DNA from: Breviolum minutum Mf 1.05b.01
Lineage: Eukaryota; Sar; Dinophyceae; Suessiales; Symbiodiniaceae
Reading direction: 5' to 3'
DNA length: 64,000 nt
Assembly (NCBI GenBank): GCA_000507305.1
Contig: DF240046.1
Location: forward strand, 81,540 to 145,539
Shown: positions 1-10,659 of the stretch, piece by piece
How the letters are laid out: each line of letters starts with the position of its first letter
Position numbering within the stretch: position 1 is the first letter of the stretch
The notes under the pieces: generated by a model
The model's database searches: none
Seen by the model: only the letters and a program-made list of their open reading frames with translations
Told to the model about the DNA's origin: nothing
Position numbers and translations under genes: made by a program

Positions 1-1855
1 TGCTCCCCTTCCCAGTAACTGTGGCAAATGAAGGTCTATAGGGGCCCCCTAACTCCGAAAAATGCAAACTCCTTGGTGGCCACTGTTAATGAGTAGGGTT
101 TCGCACCCCCATCATATGATTAGATGAGTGATTGCATGAGGCTTTCTGTTGAATTGCAGCCTTGTGGTAGTTAAAAGTCCATGTTTAATAATCAGCCAAG
201 TGATGTGGAATCGCCTAACACACCAATACCTTGGCCAACCTCTTCTAATTAGCAAGCTTCATTGATTTTTTCGTCCCTTGACCTTTCTTTTTGATTTGCT
301 TGTTCCACAGTTCTGTCTTTGAAGCCCTGAAGCCCCAGAAAAAAACACAGGATTTGCGATGAATGTTCCCCTTAAAATATCACAAACAACAGGTGCATTC
401 TGATCATTTTGAGCCCTTGAAGGCTTTACCCTAAAGATGATGTTTACAACATAGGCACATTGACTAAGTTCCCGACAACAACAAATTCATCACGATAGCC
501 AAGGCATTGAGATTCATTCTCTTCTGCCTTGGTTTCTTTTCCGGCTGATGAGTTTGGTGCATGGACTTTCCCGAGAAAATGAGAAAAAACAAATGCGATA
601 TCTTCCATTGTTGAGGAAATAAGTCTAAGGGGGATTGATTTTAGGCTAGATGTCAATATTCACGTGATCATGTGGGATGTCAGCAGGAAAATGGGAGTCA
701 CTTTTTGGAAGTTGGAATGAACAGTGTATTTTAAATTGTGAGTTTTTTTTCACAGGAGTTTTTTGGGGAGAAGGAGCGGCACATCAGATATCTGAAGAGT
801 TTGAACTTGATCTCTTGCAGGTTCTGTACAGCAAGGGATTATCCTGCAACCACTTGTTATCAACCAAGTTGGATATGATTAACTGATTAATTATCAGTTA
901 TGAATGCTTTCACAATAACCATCCAGGGCAACTATGGTTACTCAATTTCCAACTCATCCTTGGAATCATATAGATTCAAAGGACAGAAACATACGCAGTT
1001 TTTCACCAAAATTTGCTTCAAAACTGCACCAGCCTTTCTTTCCTGCATAATTAGAATAGAGGTGTTCCCTTCACATTACCTAGCCCCGGCACAAACAAAA
1101 AGGCAAATAAATTCCTGTCCCGTGGCCCAAGGTTTCATCTCTGAGCAGTTTGTGGACGCTTGCCAAAATACATATTCTCAACCATTCCCGAAAAACTCTC
1201 AGCTGGAATCCGCAACAACATCCCCCAAAAGAAGTAAAATTGGAACATCTATAAACCCATCATGGCTTTTACGTCTTAAAACCCCGAGTTCAGGGTGAAC
1301 ATCATTTTTTCTAAATATGAATGTACTTCTATTTGTTCTAACATTTCCACGTTTCCGTTACGGAACAACACAACAGGACCGTTTCCATCTCCTTCGTTGA
1401 ATTCGTTTTGATAATCGGAGCTCCCCAACTTGCCACCAGGAGCCAACGGCAAAATCGCCTGACTTTTTGTGTGAAGAAAATGGGAGGAACGATTCATTGG
1501 AAAAGGGGTTTAAAAAGGGTGAAACCTTTGGAACTTCGGAAAATATCTTCTTTTGGAAATATGAGTTTGAATTTCTTGAAAATGTTGTCACAAGTCAATA
1601 TTGGTGTATAACTGTATAACTATTTAAAAGCAAAAAAACGACGGGTTGGATCTCTATAAACCTTGATTTGCCACTGTTACCGGGTAAAGGGGTAGATTCA
1701 AACTATAGTCGGATTTTCAAGCAATGGAAAACCACGATGTTTCTTGTTCCAAGCTCAGGTCTGACATTCCGTGGCCTTTTCACCATCGGCCATTTGCACC
1801 TCAGGTGGCAGTGGTTAAAACAAAAACATGGAAAAAAACACAGGTGATTAGTGAT
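1..1855. other. No supported gene
   Basis: I see no exon with both a plausible splice frame and protein-like composition here. Short open frames occur on both strands but none has recognisable motifs. The segment is A+T-leaning single-copy DNA, probably intron or intergenic. Confidence 0.4.
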
Positions 1856-1857
1856 TA

Positions 1858-1981
1858 CCCTCACTGAAACTAACATAACATCTGTCACGAGGCCATCCCA
1901 AAAGAAAGATTGATGGTTGGAAAATGAACTTTCCGTTGGGATGGCAGATTTTCAGGTGCGAACTGTTAGTTTCAGGGAGGG
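1858..1981. mobile_element. MITE-like element, family M, copy 1
   Basis: A 124-bp segment is bounded by inverted repeats: the left end reads CCCTCACTGAAACTAACA and the right end, reverse complemented, reads CCCTCCCTGAAACTAACA. Both ends are flanked by TA, which could be a 2-bp target duplication. It has no coding capacity. Related copies lie near 5.9, 44.9, 54.9 and 55.1 kb in this window, sharing the ends and parts of the interior (TTTTCAGG near the right end). The size, TIR and TA flanks fit a non-autonomous Tc1/mariner-like MITE; the family assignment is inference. Confidence 0.7.
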
Positions 1982-2495
1982 TAGTATATAGTAGGTTTGC
2001 AACCAGCCTTGATACATGATGAAGTTGGCAAATAATCACCGGATTTTCTGGAGATGCAAACGAAAACTCATTTCACATGTATACAAGAAAGGTCAAACAT
2101 AGATTATCATAGATTCACATCACATAATCATGAAATCTAGTGCCTGGGAGTTGTTGTTTAAACTGCTGGGATTGGAATGCTATTGGAAGATGGAAACTTG
2201 ACATCTCATGACTTTGAGATGGAATGATAGAGACAAACATGTGATTTTTTGGCTCCAACAATTTTGCTGATAGCTTTTACAGTTATAGTCTCATAATCAC
2301 ATCATTCAATATACGCCAATAAAATACATCTGAACAAAACGTAACAAGTTTCTAGCCTTGATAAATCAGACTTGTAATCTCAACCTTACTGCCAAGAACC
2401 CTCACCCCCGTCCAAATCCGCGCCAGACTTTTTTGATGATCCTGATCCCCATGTCACTGGTGGACAGCAGAATGCAACACGACTTTGAATCCAGC

Positions 2496-2652
2496 CCCAG
2501 GAATGAAGAGAATCAAATCCATCGCAATCTTTGTGCGCATAATATCGCAAAGCCTCGCCAAAGGGGAAACATCTTGGCCTAAATATCGTTCAATATCACA
2601 ATTCGTCGAAGACAAATTTTTGGCCAAACATTTTGAGGTTGATGGTAGAAGT
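2496..2652 (-). CDS. Candidate internal exon, unknown protein
   Basis: On the minus strand a frame about 52 codons long runs between an AG acceptor at 2653 and a possible GC donor at 2495. It includes the stretches CDIERYLGQDVSPLARLCDI and MRTKIAMDLILFIPG, which look like ordinary protein (amphipathic, then hydrophobic). A plus-strand frame overlaps it and cannot be excluded, but it lacks good splice borders. I do not recognise the protein. It may belong to the same gene as the exons at 2997-3157 and 3456-3526. Confidence 0.35.
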
Positions 2653-2996
2653 CTATTGCAGGAATTGCAGTGTTTTGTGCATCCCGGTGACCTGGATTTC
2701 TGTGTCTTGATCCTTTGGTCATGTTTGAAGGGTTATGTCTTGGTACCAATGGACCAAACGGCTTGCGATGCTCTGAGTCTAATCCTCTTGTGCCCGTTGT
2801 GCTTACTTTGCACGCTTCCTTGACCCTATGCCTCCAATGGCACCCATAAATCTGTCATAGATTTGCCCCAATGGCACCTTTTGACATATTTCCAACAGTA
2901 GTTGTTGCACACATCAGTTATTTTCAAAATTGTAAATATAATTTCCATATACTCATGACCATTATATGTACCATCTCAGAAAGGGATCAAAACGAC

Positions 2997-3157
2997 CTGT
3001 TCAATCCATCCCGCCTCATTTGCCTCCTTGCGAAATTCATAGACTTCCACCAGCCCTGGAAGATCACAATCTGGTGGAAGCGCATAGAAGGCCTTTGTTT
3101 GTCGGTTTTGATACGAAACGCAACCAACAAACTTCGAACATGTTTCCAAGACCACCT
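2997..3157 (-). CDS. Internal exon, unknown protein
   Basis: This is a 161-nt minus-strand exon: CCTACAG acceptor, then 2 nt plus 53 codons, ending at a GAACAG/GTCG donor. Its frame is strongly protein-like, with segments such as VVLETCSKFVGCVSYQ, KAFYALPPDCDLPGLVEVYE and FRKEANEAGWIEQ. The acceptor, uninterrupted frame and GT donor support an exon of a spliced gene. I do not recognise the family. The neighbouring exon at 3456-3526 does not join it directly in phase, so at least one exon probably lies between. Confidence 0.6.
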
Positions 3158-3455
3158 CTGTAGGCAACATCTCAGGTGCACCGGGTTTTCGAAATATCTA
3201 GGTCACTAACCTTGTCCCATCCAAATTTGCCCTGGAAATCAAGGTCATAGAATTTGAATTTGCCTTGAACATGTCTAGTGTATGTTTTTCATATTATGGT
3301 TTCCCAAGAAAATGAGACTAACCAAACACCATGATATGGAGGATACAACTAGTACAAATATATCTGCATGAGGTATAGTACCAGTACTATCCAGATATTA
3401 AATAACCATGACAAAACTCCACAATTCTCTGGTTACTTCAAAGCCGAGGCACCAC

Positions 3456-3526
3456 TTTCTCAAATCTCCAAGGCTCATTTTGTGTGATTTCATCTCGCTG
3501 ACAAAACACGGCCGCCTCTTCGTTGC
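3456..3526 (-). CDS. Internal exon, unknown protein
   Basis: Minus-strand exon with a TTTCCAAG acceptor and a frame reading NEEAAVFCQRDEITQNEPWR then FEK before a possible GT donor. A GA donor 11 nt further on is an alternative. The charged, low-complexity-free composition contrasts with the surrounding DNA. A second minus-strand frame is also open through part of this stretch, so the frame is likely but not certain. No family is recognised. Confidence 0.45.
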
Positions 3527-5296
3527 CTTGGAAAGGTGGGATACGGGATTTGTCATAAAGATCCTAAAGGTGATGTTTAGGTGATGTTTAGGTGATGTTG
3601 AAAAATCCTGAGTGACAAAGATGTGAAGCCACTGGAACTTGTACATGTCCATTTAAGATTTCTTGGGAGAAACAAAAAAAACACTGCACAAGGCAGTTGA
3701 ACACGTTTGGAGGGTGCCAGGGTTCAGGACTTTGCAAGAAATCAGCCATAAACAATCTCATCTGTATGAATGGCAAGCTCCAGTCGTTTTAATCATCTTT
3801 GATCCGTAAACAAAACATAGCCTATGCAAATACCATCTCATGGATACAGTAATATATTAATCATCTTGATGTATTTCGGATTTGCCAGTCACAGCTATGG
3901 GAATCAGTTTCACAAAAGTTTCACAGTGGTTCTTTTCCACGACCACAACAACAACACCACCACCAACAACGGAAAACCAACCATAGAAATAGCACACTCA
4001 CATCATGAACCAGGTTTTGAAACTCTAGTGCCAATGCTATATGAACATCAAATGCAACTGTGTAAATCTTCCAACTCTAAAATCCAGCAATGTTACGCCA
4101 GCATTCGATGGGCACAGCCATGGAATTACAGCATTCACTCCAACAATAACAGCAGATTTGCTCAAAATGCCATCCCCATGGGTCTTGCATCTTTGCAAAG
4201 TAGGGATCCTTGGTCTCTGCAACATCAAACAAAGGCATAGTTTGAGAAAGCGAAGATAGCAACATGTGAAGGACTTTTTAGCGATCAACGTACCTTTGAA
4301 GACCTATCAAAGTACATCTGAAAACAGAATTCAGGCGGACATTTGTGATGATGGAAGTCCATCTTTCATGTTCATTATGGTTAGTGAAGCCCAGATCCAT
4401 CCCTAAAGCATCAAATGCCAATGAAATGCCAATGAAAAAGGAAGGCGTGTCACTGTGTGACCCTGCAATTTCTCTGATCTACCACCGCAACCAACGTCAA
4501 TCTATAACGAGGAATTCGTATGTTTTCGTGTGTTCCAAAAAAGGCCGGAAGGAAGGCGTTGTACCAATCAAGTTTTGGCCAAATATGAAACCACTAGAAT
4601 GAGGCTAAGCCTTAAATTGGATTCCCCAAATCATCCAACTCCTTGCAGCCACTGCTTCGTCCAAGGACACCAGGTATGTCATCTCCATCTTCCGAAACGT
4701 GCAGATGGGTATCAACATCTCCTGATGATCCTCCGGACGCTGGGAACCTCATGCTGAGCAACACCAGTGACACCAGTGGATTCAGTGGATGTATCCCTCA
4801 CACATTTTTTTGATTGGGGACTGAAAGGCACTGAACTTCAATATTTTTCCGGATATTTGTGTTTGGCTTCTTAGCCCTTGAGCCAAAGTCGAATTCTGCA
4901 CGTCTCCCGAAAGAAAATAACATGGAACTTGGAAGGGGAAGCCTTTCAAAAAAAAACATTCAAGCATGAATGTCCAGGTGCCGTAGTAGCTTCAAGGAGG
5001 GCTGAATACAGACTGTTAGGTTTCCCCGGATGCACTGTCATGCAGAGACATCAACATTCCAATTGCAACAGTGAGCACGCATGGATCAAACACACAGGCT
5101 CAGCACAACATTCCAAGCCACATAGCATGCAAAAATGAAAAAAACATGCCATAAAAAATTGCTATGTTCCATGCTTGTTGATTTGCTCATCTCATTTTCA
5201 ACACACAAATAGTTCACATTAAAAAGGTCATGATATCAAAACACCTCTACACACCTCACCCAAACATACCAAAACTATCTTGCAGCCAGGCTGCAC

Positions 5297-5370
5297 CTGC
5301 ATCTTTCCCAAAGATCTCGCACCAATGATGCGCCCAAGTGATTCTTCTCATCCCAGAAGTCGTAACTATC
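5297..5370 (-). CDS. Candidate exon, unknown protein
   Basis: Minus-strand stretch between CATGAG (acceptor) and GATGCAG/GTGCAG (GT donor). The frame reads DSYDFWDEKNHLGASLVRDL then WERC. It lies downstream of the GH5-like exons and could be a later exon of that gene, but it carries no motif that proves this. A second frame is also open here. Confidence 0.35.
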
Positions 5371-5899
5371 CTCATGTCGTTGCTTGAGCCTGATGCTGTT
5401 GATGGAAGAAATCCGGCTAACCACCTCGGGATGTTTAAAACTATGCAAACAATGGGATGATAAACTACTTATCAACTGGTGCAGGATTTCTTCCATCAAT
5501 AGTGTGTCTCCTTCATGTCACCTTGACTTTAAAGTTGGGAAACTTAAACTTGGTGCACTTCGTAAAGAAATAATGTGTTGAAGCCATAAAGTAAACGATT
5601 TCGAATCATATCAGAAAATATCCTTTTTGATTCTGCTGTATCACTTTAGTTATCTCAAGAATTCATCTCCTGGCTGACTTAAGTGATGTCTCTCTCGCAT
5701 GCAGAACGAATATGAGTCATTGCGCTAGAAACTTGGATTATATTTATGTATTTGTTGAAGACACTTCAAACATATCCAACTTCTCAGCGAAAAGGCCAAG
5801 CAACTCAATCCAACCTGCCCCAACCATGCCGGTTTCCACAATCAGCTAAGAGTCTCCATTGTGCCAACCGTGCCAGTGATACCTGACAAACGATATCTA

Positions 5900-6006
5900 C
5901 ACTCAGTAAAACTAACATTTTCGCCCTGAAAATTGATGTTTCAGAGACGATCCTTTCCTTTTTGGGAAGGCCTGTTTTCAGGGGCTATGTTTGTTTTAAG
6001 GGAGGA
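5900..6006. mobile_element. MITE-like element, family M, copy 2
   Basis: A 107-bp TA-flanked element with diverged inverted ends (left CACTCAGTAAAACTAACAT, right ATGTTTGTTTTAAGGGAGGA). Its interior resembles copy 3 at 44.9 kb, including TTTTCAGGGGCTATGTT near the right end. It is more degenerate than copy 1 and has no coding capacity. Confidence 0.6.
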
Positions 6007-6354
6007 TATCGCACATGTTGCTTTTGGATCAAATGTTCTTCATAAAAGCTTCAAGTTAGGATCAGACCTCATTCTGATTCAAGAGTCATACATATAAACA
6101 AAGTTGAAACATCACAAAACCTCTGGGAATACTGAAATACTTCAGAAAACATCCCTTGCAAAAATCAAGTGATTCCAAAGCGAAGATCCATATCCTATTA
6201 ACCGATCCATATCCTACTATAGTCTTCCAACAAAACATAACAAATACAACCAATCAACCTTTGGGTCGGGTTTTAATGCCAACCCACAGAAAAGTATTCA
6301 ACAAAAAACATATCCAGCTTAATTATTTTTCAACCCAAGGGACGCTCCCATCAC

Positions 6355-6440
6355 AGGACACTGTTCCAAAGCCATCTCCAAACCCTTTAAGCAATTTCCA
6401 TCAGCAGTCAAATCATCACCGAACTCAGTCACAAGGACTC
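6355..6440 (-). CDS. Exon with GH5 nucleophile motif
   Basis: Minus-strand frame opens after TTTAAG and reads GVLVTEFGDDLTADGNCLKG then LEMALEQCP. The VTEFG element matches the conserved strand-7 nucleophile Glu of GH5 cellulases and mannanases. The donor is uncertain: GT at 6354 is preferred. Confidence 0.5.
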
Positions 6441-9400
6441 CTTAAACGGCTTTCGTTTGGCAAGGTGTGGAGTGTAAAGGTGGCACTTCGGATGTGAAGG
6501 TAACGTAGCAAGATGGTTGTAGCTGCATGATATGATTACGGTATACATTATTGTATCACATGCGGAAACTCCTTGCCTTGGACAAACACGGCAAATAAAA
6601 CCTGCGACTTTTGCTGAACATATGCTTCAGACATTAGAACCTGTTTCCGAACGTACTGTGGTAACAAATATACGTTTGGAAGGATTGCCTGGTTCATGAA
6701 CACATTTTTTGGGTGCATAGGGTGGTTCCACTGACATGGAAGGAAATAGTTGGGAAAAAAAAGGTGTCACTTCGAGGATCAATTTATCGTGCAAATATAT
6801 ACATAATATCACGTCATACACGCCAACAATCAAGTTTCTCCTTTCAAAACACTTTGAGTCGGGCCATTGGCTGAGAGAACTTCTTTGAGAATTTCCAGAA
6901 CAAGGGCCATACAATCCCTTTTTTCCAAAGTAAGTAGCACCATTCTAATCACTGACACCATGCAATACCACTAACAAATTAGAAACAACAACAAATAGGA
7001 CACGTTGATTCATACAGATAGCATACTTTGACAAACATGTAGGTAACAGAAGTAACAACAACACATCGGACACGTATCCTTCCAACAAAAAGTGGGCACT
7101 TTGATTCATACCAGGTCGATCTGATGGGTTGATGAGTTGGGAAATCACCAAAAGTCTTTCCACTGGATGCCTCCTAGACACGTTCGGAGCCAACATCAGC
7201 GAGGTCCTCCAGCATTTTCTGAGCATACTTGGAGACAGTGCGTTGCCCCTCCTGACTGTTCGTACATCGCACACATTGTGTTGCAATGAGAAACAAATAT
7301 ATTGATCTTCAATTCCAAAACGAAATGTAAATGCACCAATAATTGTTCAATTGGCACATGCTCTTCTATTTTTGTTATGTCAAAATTCACATCAAACAAC
7401 ATTTCATCTCATCATTCCGTTAAATGAGGAAAATTCCACCCTCCACTCCATTAGAGTCCGGAAGCCAGTTGGGGTAGAAGTGGTAGGCCAAAAGGCCATG
7501 CCATCCCAAACGATTTAGCACCTCCCAAGGGCTGCTTGATTGAAATTCAAGGGGGGAAATTCATACAACACACAGGTTTTAGTCCATGTTTTCTGTTATA
7601 ACCTTGTGAGAGTATCATTGTAGTCATGTGAGTTGACAGTTGATACCTGGGTTTTGATCAATTCCTAAAAAAGTGAGTCAAGTTCATTGACAACAAAACG
7701 GCAAACATTTGTTCACTTGTAAGTTTTATCAACATTTCTGAGTTTCCAAGGACTGGTCCCATTTTCAAAAACCAAGAAAATACCATGACTTGAGGTTTTC
7801 CCACCTTCACGTTATCAGCATATCCACAACCATCGAGGATACAACGTTCTAGTGGTAAATCTGCAAGGTGAATCACTTGAAGCATTTCATGCAAATACCT
7901 CATCAAAAAGCAGGTTGCTGGTCAGGAAAGATTTACATTGACACATTTGGACATAGCTGTTAAAAAATGTACAAGACTATAGCAGCCTGCTTGGTGGTGA
8001 AACAACTATGAGTACTAAAACATGCATGATTTCGTGTCATTTACATGAGACAGAGCTACCACGGTTTCACATAGGATTGTAAAAACCTGGCTATAACGTC
8101 AAATCTACATTGATCAAAGGTATAGGGTTCGCGTACAGTGCTTGGAGCTGGTTATACCAGTCCGTTGTGTGCGGTTATGATGAACTGAACAGCACATATC
8201 ATTTCATACCATCGTCAACAAACAAAAAAACAACAAGCAGGGACGGTTCTGTGAATTTCCGTTCAAAATCAACTTTCACTCCCCCAAAATACAAGAAAAC
8301 ACAACCAAAGAACTCACAAGTTTTATCCCCTGAATTTGCCACAGGGTCACTGTCTAGGATTCACATAGCCAAAAGGTTCATTGAAGATTTCATAGAGCAC
8401 ATGACCTCATGTTGGCCAACAAAACTATTTCCAGGATGTGGGGATTGACTCAATCTAGGTGAAAAATAGTGGATCCCAAAATGGAGATGTTGAAGACTGC
8501 CAGCGAAACAAATCGTTTCACCAGCAAAAAAACAAACGTGGACATTTATCGGAGTTGCTGACTCTCACAACATGGTTACTTGTTAACCAAAACTCCACTA
8601 AATATATGTGTATATATATATATATGTATAAATACATGATCTCATGTCGCCAGTCTACAACCTCATCCAACAATAATCCAACATCCCACATCTTCATAAT
8701 GCCCAAACTTCACCAAGAAACTTTCACTGAAAACCTCATGCACCGACTTCCAGGTCTGGACTGCACGCGGCAATGAGATCCCAAGGCATCCAGAAGCATG
8801 TGGTGATGCGGTATGATCAATGCTTTCTTCGAAGAAACACAGAATTCCTGCACACATTTGGACGGGGTGAAATGGTTGGAACCCCAGTGCTTGTTGAGTA
8901 ATTTGTTATTCTCAATTTTCAATATAGATGGGTGATTCAGCCTGTGAGTTTAAATCCGAATTCAACTACAAAAACACCGCTTGATGTGAATATCTAAATA
9001 CATATTGATGCACTTCACCAAGAAAGAATCCCAGCGACGTAAAGGGGAAGTAAATCGACTTCGTACCAAACTGCAGAAACAAGCTGTGAGTTCGAACTGG
9101 TTGTCAGAAAAGTCTCCAAACATCGAAGCGATCAGATTTTTTCCATTGGCAGCGTATATCATCCTAACTCATCGTTCACTCGTTTTGTTTTGGTTGCCAA
9201 AATATTAAAATATGCTGCCAACTCAGGTAGTTACTGGAGTTGCAAGACTTCAGCTCAATGCTCTCTAGAAATACGAGGAAATTCCACTGTGGTGCCTCCA
9301 CTTATCAACAGTCACAAGGTTGAAAAAGTGGAATTGGAATGGTGTGTATGGGAATCTTCTTCCATTACCGTCCCTACAAATTTTAGAAGGTGGGCATGCC

Positions 9401-10183
9401 ATAATGATTGTTCATGATGTCCAGAAGGTACCTCAGGTAGCTACTCGATGTATGAGAAGGGAAATTGGACACCAAGGAGGAACCAAACAAAAGGTGCTCT
9501 CTGTGCTAGGCGTAGTTATCTTGTTTTTCATCCATGTTGGTTCATCACCCTTCCGCCCCCATATCAACCAGCCACAACCCGCTCCTGGAGAATCAAGTGC
9601 TTCCAAATAGGATTGGAGTTTCCTTACAACATTTTTGGAACCGGAACAAAACCTTCAGGGTGGAACTGCCTGACTCTGTGGTGATATTGGCCGAATCATA
9701 GTCTCAACAAAATGCGAAGATATCTTCGAACAGTTTGAAACTGTGCCCAGACGTATTTTAAACATAATGAAATCATACTATTTTATATAAGGGGGGTCAA
9801 AAATTTGAACCGTTGATGTCAAATAGCATGGTGGCATATGAATTCGATTACGTTGCTCCTTATTCTAGCTTGTGATGGATGACATATCCACAAATTCAGG
9901 CAAGACTAGAGTCGGTACATATATCCAACATGCAAAACATAGCGAAGCATTTCCAACCAAAACCATTCTGTTATTGATCCAATCATTTTTGTTCCATTTC
10001 ACAACAGTTGCTAGAAACAGGATCCATGCATCCATACATCTCTTCCAAAGTAAATGTGGCTAAGAAGCTTAAGACACAAATGGTCAGAGGCGGACGAGAA
10101 ATTGATGGGAAGGCGCACCGAAGAAATGTGATGTGCCTGCAACTGCTTCACATCCTCAATGCTGTAATTGAAATCATAGACAC
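6355..10183 (-). CDS. GH5-like glycoside hydrolase (spliced, partial model)
   Basis: Scattered minus-strand exons carry, in the order expected for glycoside hydrolase family 5, the hallmarks SSVRLPINF (10092-10183), LLDIMNNHYG (9400-9431), VLYEIFNEPFW with the acid/base Glu of the NEP motif (8370-8405), and VLVTEFGDD with the nucleophile Glu of the EFG motif (6355-6440). Additional plausible exons in the same direction are 8735-8760 (QTWKSVHE), 7805-7898, 7192-7251 and 6841-6917. GH5 enzymes are TIM-barrel retaining hydrolases acting on beta-glucans, mannans or glycolipids; the substrate cannot be read here. Not all junction phases agree, so exons are missing or mis-bounded, and the 5' and 3' ends are not placed. 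A tandem pair of related genes is an alternative, because a Trp-rich exon at 9521-9622 also fits the end of a GH5 domain. I infer one gene at moderate confidence. Confidence 0.55.
6841..6917 (-). CDS. Candidate helical exon, possible GH5 gene
   Basis: Minus-strand frame reads DCMALVLEILKEVLSANGPT then QSVLK, ending at a GA donor (AAAG/GAGAAAC). It is amphipathic and lies between the NEP and EFG exons, where barrel helices are expected. No diagnostic motif is present. Confidence 0.35.
7192..7251 (-). CDS. Candidate helical exon, possible GH5 gene
   Basis: Minus-strand exon with a CAGTCAG acceptor and frame EGQRTVSKYAQKMLEDLADV then GSE, followed by a GT donor at 7191. It has strong helix character; the overlapping frames lack it. 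Confidence 0.4.
7805..7898 (-). CDS. Internal exon, possible GH5 gene
   Basis: Minus-strand exon of 94 nt between GATGAG and a good GT donor (GTGAAG/GTGGGA). The frame reads YLHEMLQVIHLADLPLERCI then LDGCGYADNVK. It sits between the NEP and EFG exons and is protein-like, but without a family motif. Confidence 0.5.
8370..8405 (-). CDS. Ex exon with GH5 NEP acid/base motif
   Basis: Minus-strand frame reads HVLYEIFNEPF after an ATGAG acceptor. YEIFNEP is the classic strand-4 motif of GH5, whose Glu is the general acid/base. The donor is read as GC (TTTTTG/GCTATG). The short length is typical of the exons in this window. Confidence 0.55.
8735..8760 (-). CDS. 26-nt candidate exon before the NEP exon
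   Basis: Between GCGTGCAG and GCATGAG/GTTTTC the minus strand encodes QTWKSVHE. GH5 proteins commonly have a Trp-containing helix just before the NEP strand, so the position fits. The exon is very short and its phase does not join directly to the NEP exon, so the call is weak. Confidence 0.3.
9400..9431 (-). CDS. Candidate GH5 strand exon (DIMNNHYG)
   Basis: Minus-strand frame YLLDIMNNHYG after a CCTGAG acceptor, with a GC donor. It resembles the GH5 strand-3 element, usually hydrophobic residues followed by Asp-x-His or Asn-His. It is short, so the call depends on its position between the VRLP and NEP exons. Confidence 0.35.
9521..9622 (-). CDS. Candidate Trp-rich exon, possible second GH5-type sequence
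   Basis: Minus-strand frame reads KLQSYLEALDSPGAGCGWLI then WGRKGDEPTWMKNK. It resembles the C-terminal part of GH5 exo-glucanases (an aromatic GW-x-x-W-x-x-K strand), yet it lies between the N-terminal VRLP exon and the NEP exon. Either it belongs to a separate neighbouring gene or the resemblance is fortuitous. Confidence 0.3.
10092..10183 (-). CDS. Exon with GH5 VRLP strand
   Basis: Minus-strand exon of 92 nt with a TTTGCAG acceptor; the frame reads VYDFNYSIEDVKQLQAHHIS then SVRLPINFSS. This matches the GH5 pattern of a helix followed by G/H-x-x-S/N-x-VRLP. The donor is read as GC at 10091; a GA donor a few bases on is possible. Confidence 0.5.
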
Positions 10184-10558
10184 CTGCAAACATTCTGAAT
10201 GCGTGGGTAGTCTGAGAATTTCAAAATTTCATATCTATCGCATATCATAATCACTCAAGATATGCTCATTTAGACATCTTAAACAAAAATGTTTCATCCA
10301 TCTGAAAAAATGGTATTCGGGAACCTGGCAACCCTAAACTTTTTGTCTTAAAAAACAGTATATACAACCAAATCATTTTGAGGAGATTTGGACAGGTCTA
10401 TAGTCTATAATTTTTTGAGACGCGAACAACACATCATCACCATCATGACCTGCTATGAAAGAAGCACGACCTCTTATCATACAAAAGTTCTTTTCTACAC
10501 CAGGACACGAGCAGCAAAAAAAATACCTGGACATTTTCTTTTGGTGCAAATCATTCAC

Positions 10559-10659
10559 CTTATGAAGAACAAACCAATTGCAAACATCTTTGATTGTCAA
10601 CAAATCTTCATGAACCCACCTTCCCATGTCCATAAAGTCAGTCATTTCTTTTTGTTGGC
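10559..10659 (-). CDS. Internal exon, unknown protein
   Basis: Minus-strand exon of 101 nt with a TTTCCCAG acceptor and a CATAAG/GTGAAT donor. The frame reads QQKEMTDFMDMGRWVHEDLL then TIKDVCNWFVLHK. It lies upstream of the GH5 VRLP exon and may belong to the same gene, but no motif ties it in. Confidence 0.45.

Noticed and set aside
4080-4240. Protein-like frames on the minus strand and on the plus strand
   Set aside because: Two minus frames and one plus frame are all plausible and splice borders do not decide between them.
4879-4890. CTTGAGCCAAA, an 11-base match to the reverse complement of the spliced-leader end
   Set aside because: The match stops before the invariant part and there is no intronless gene next to it; chance cannot be excluded in 64 kb.
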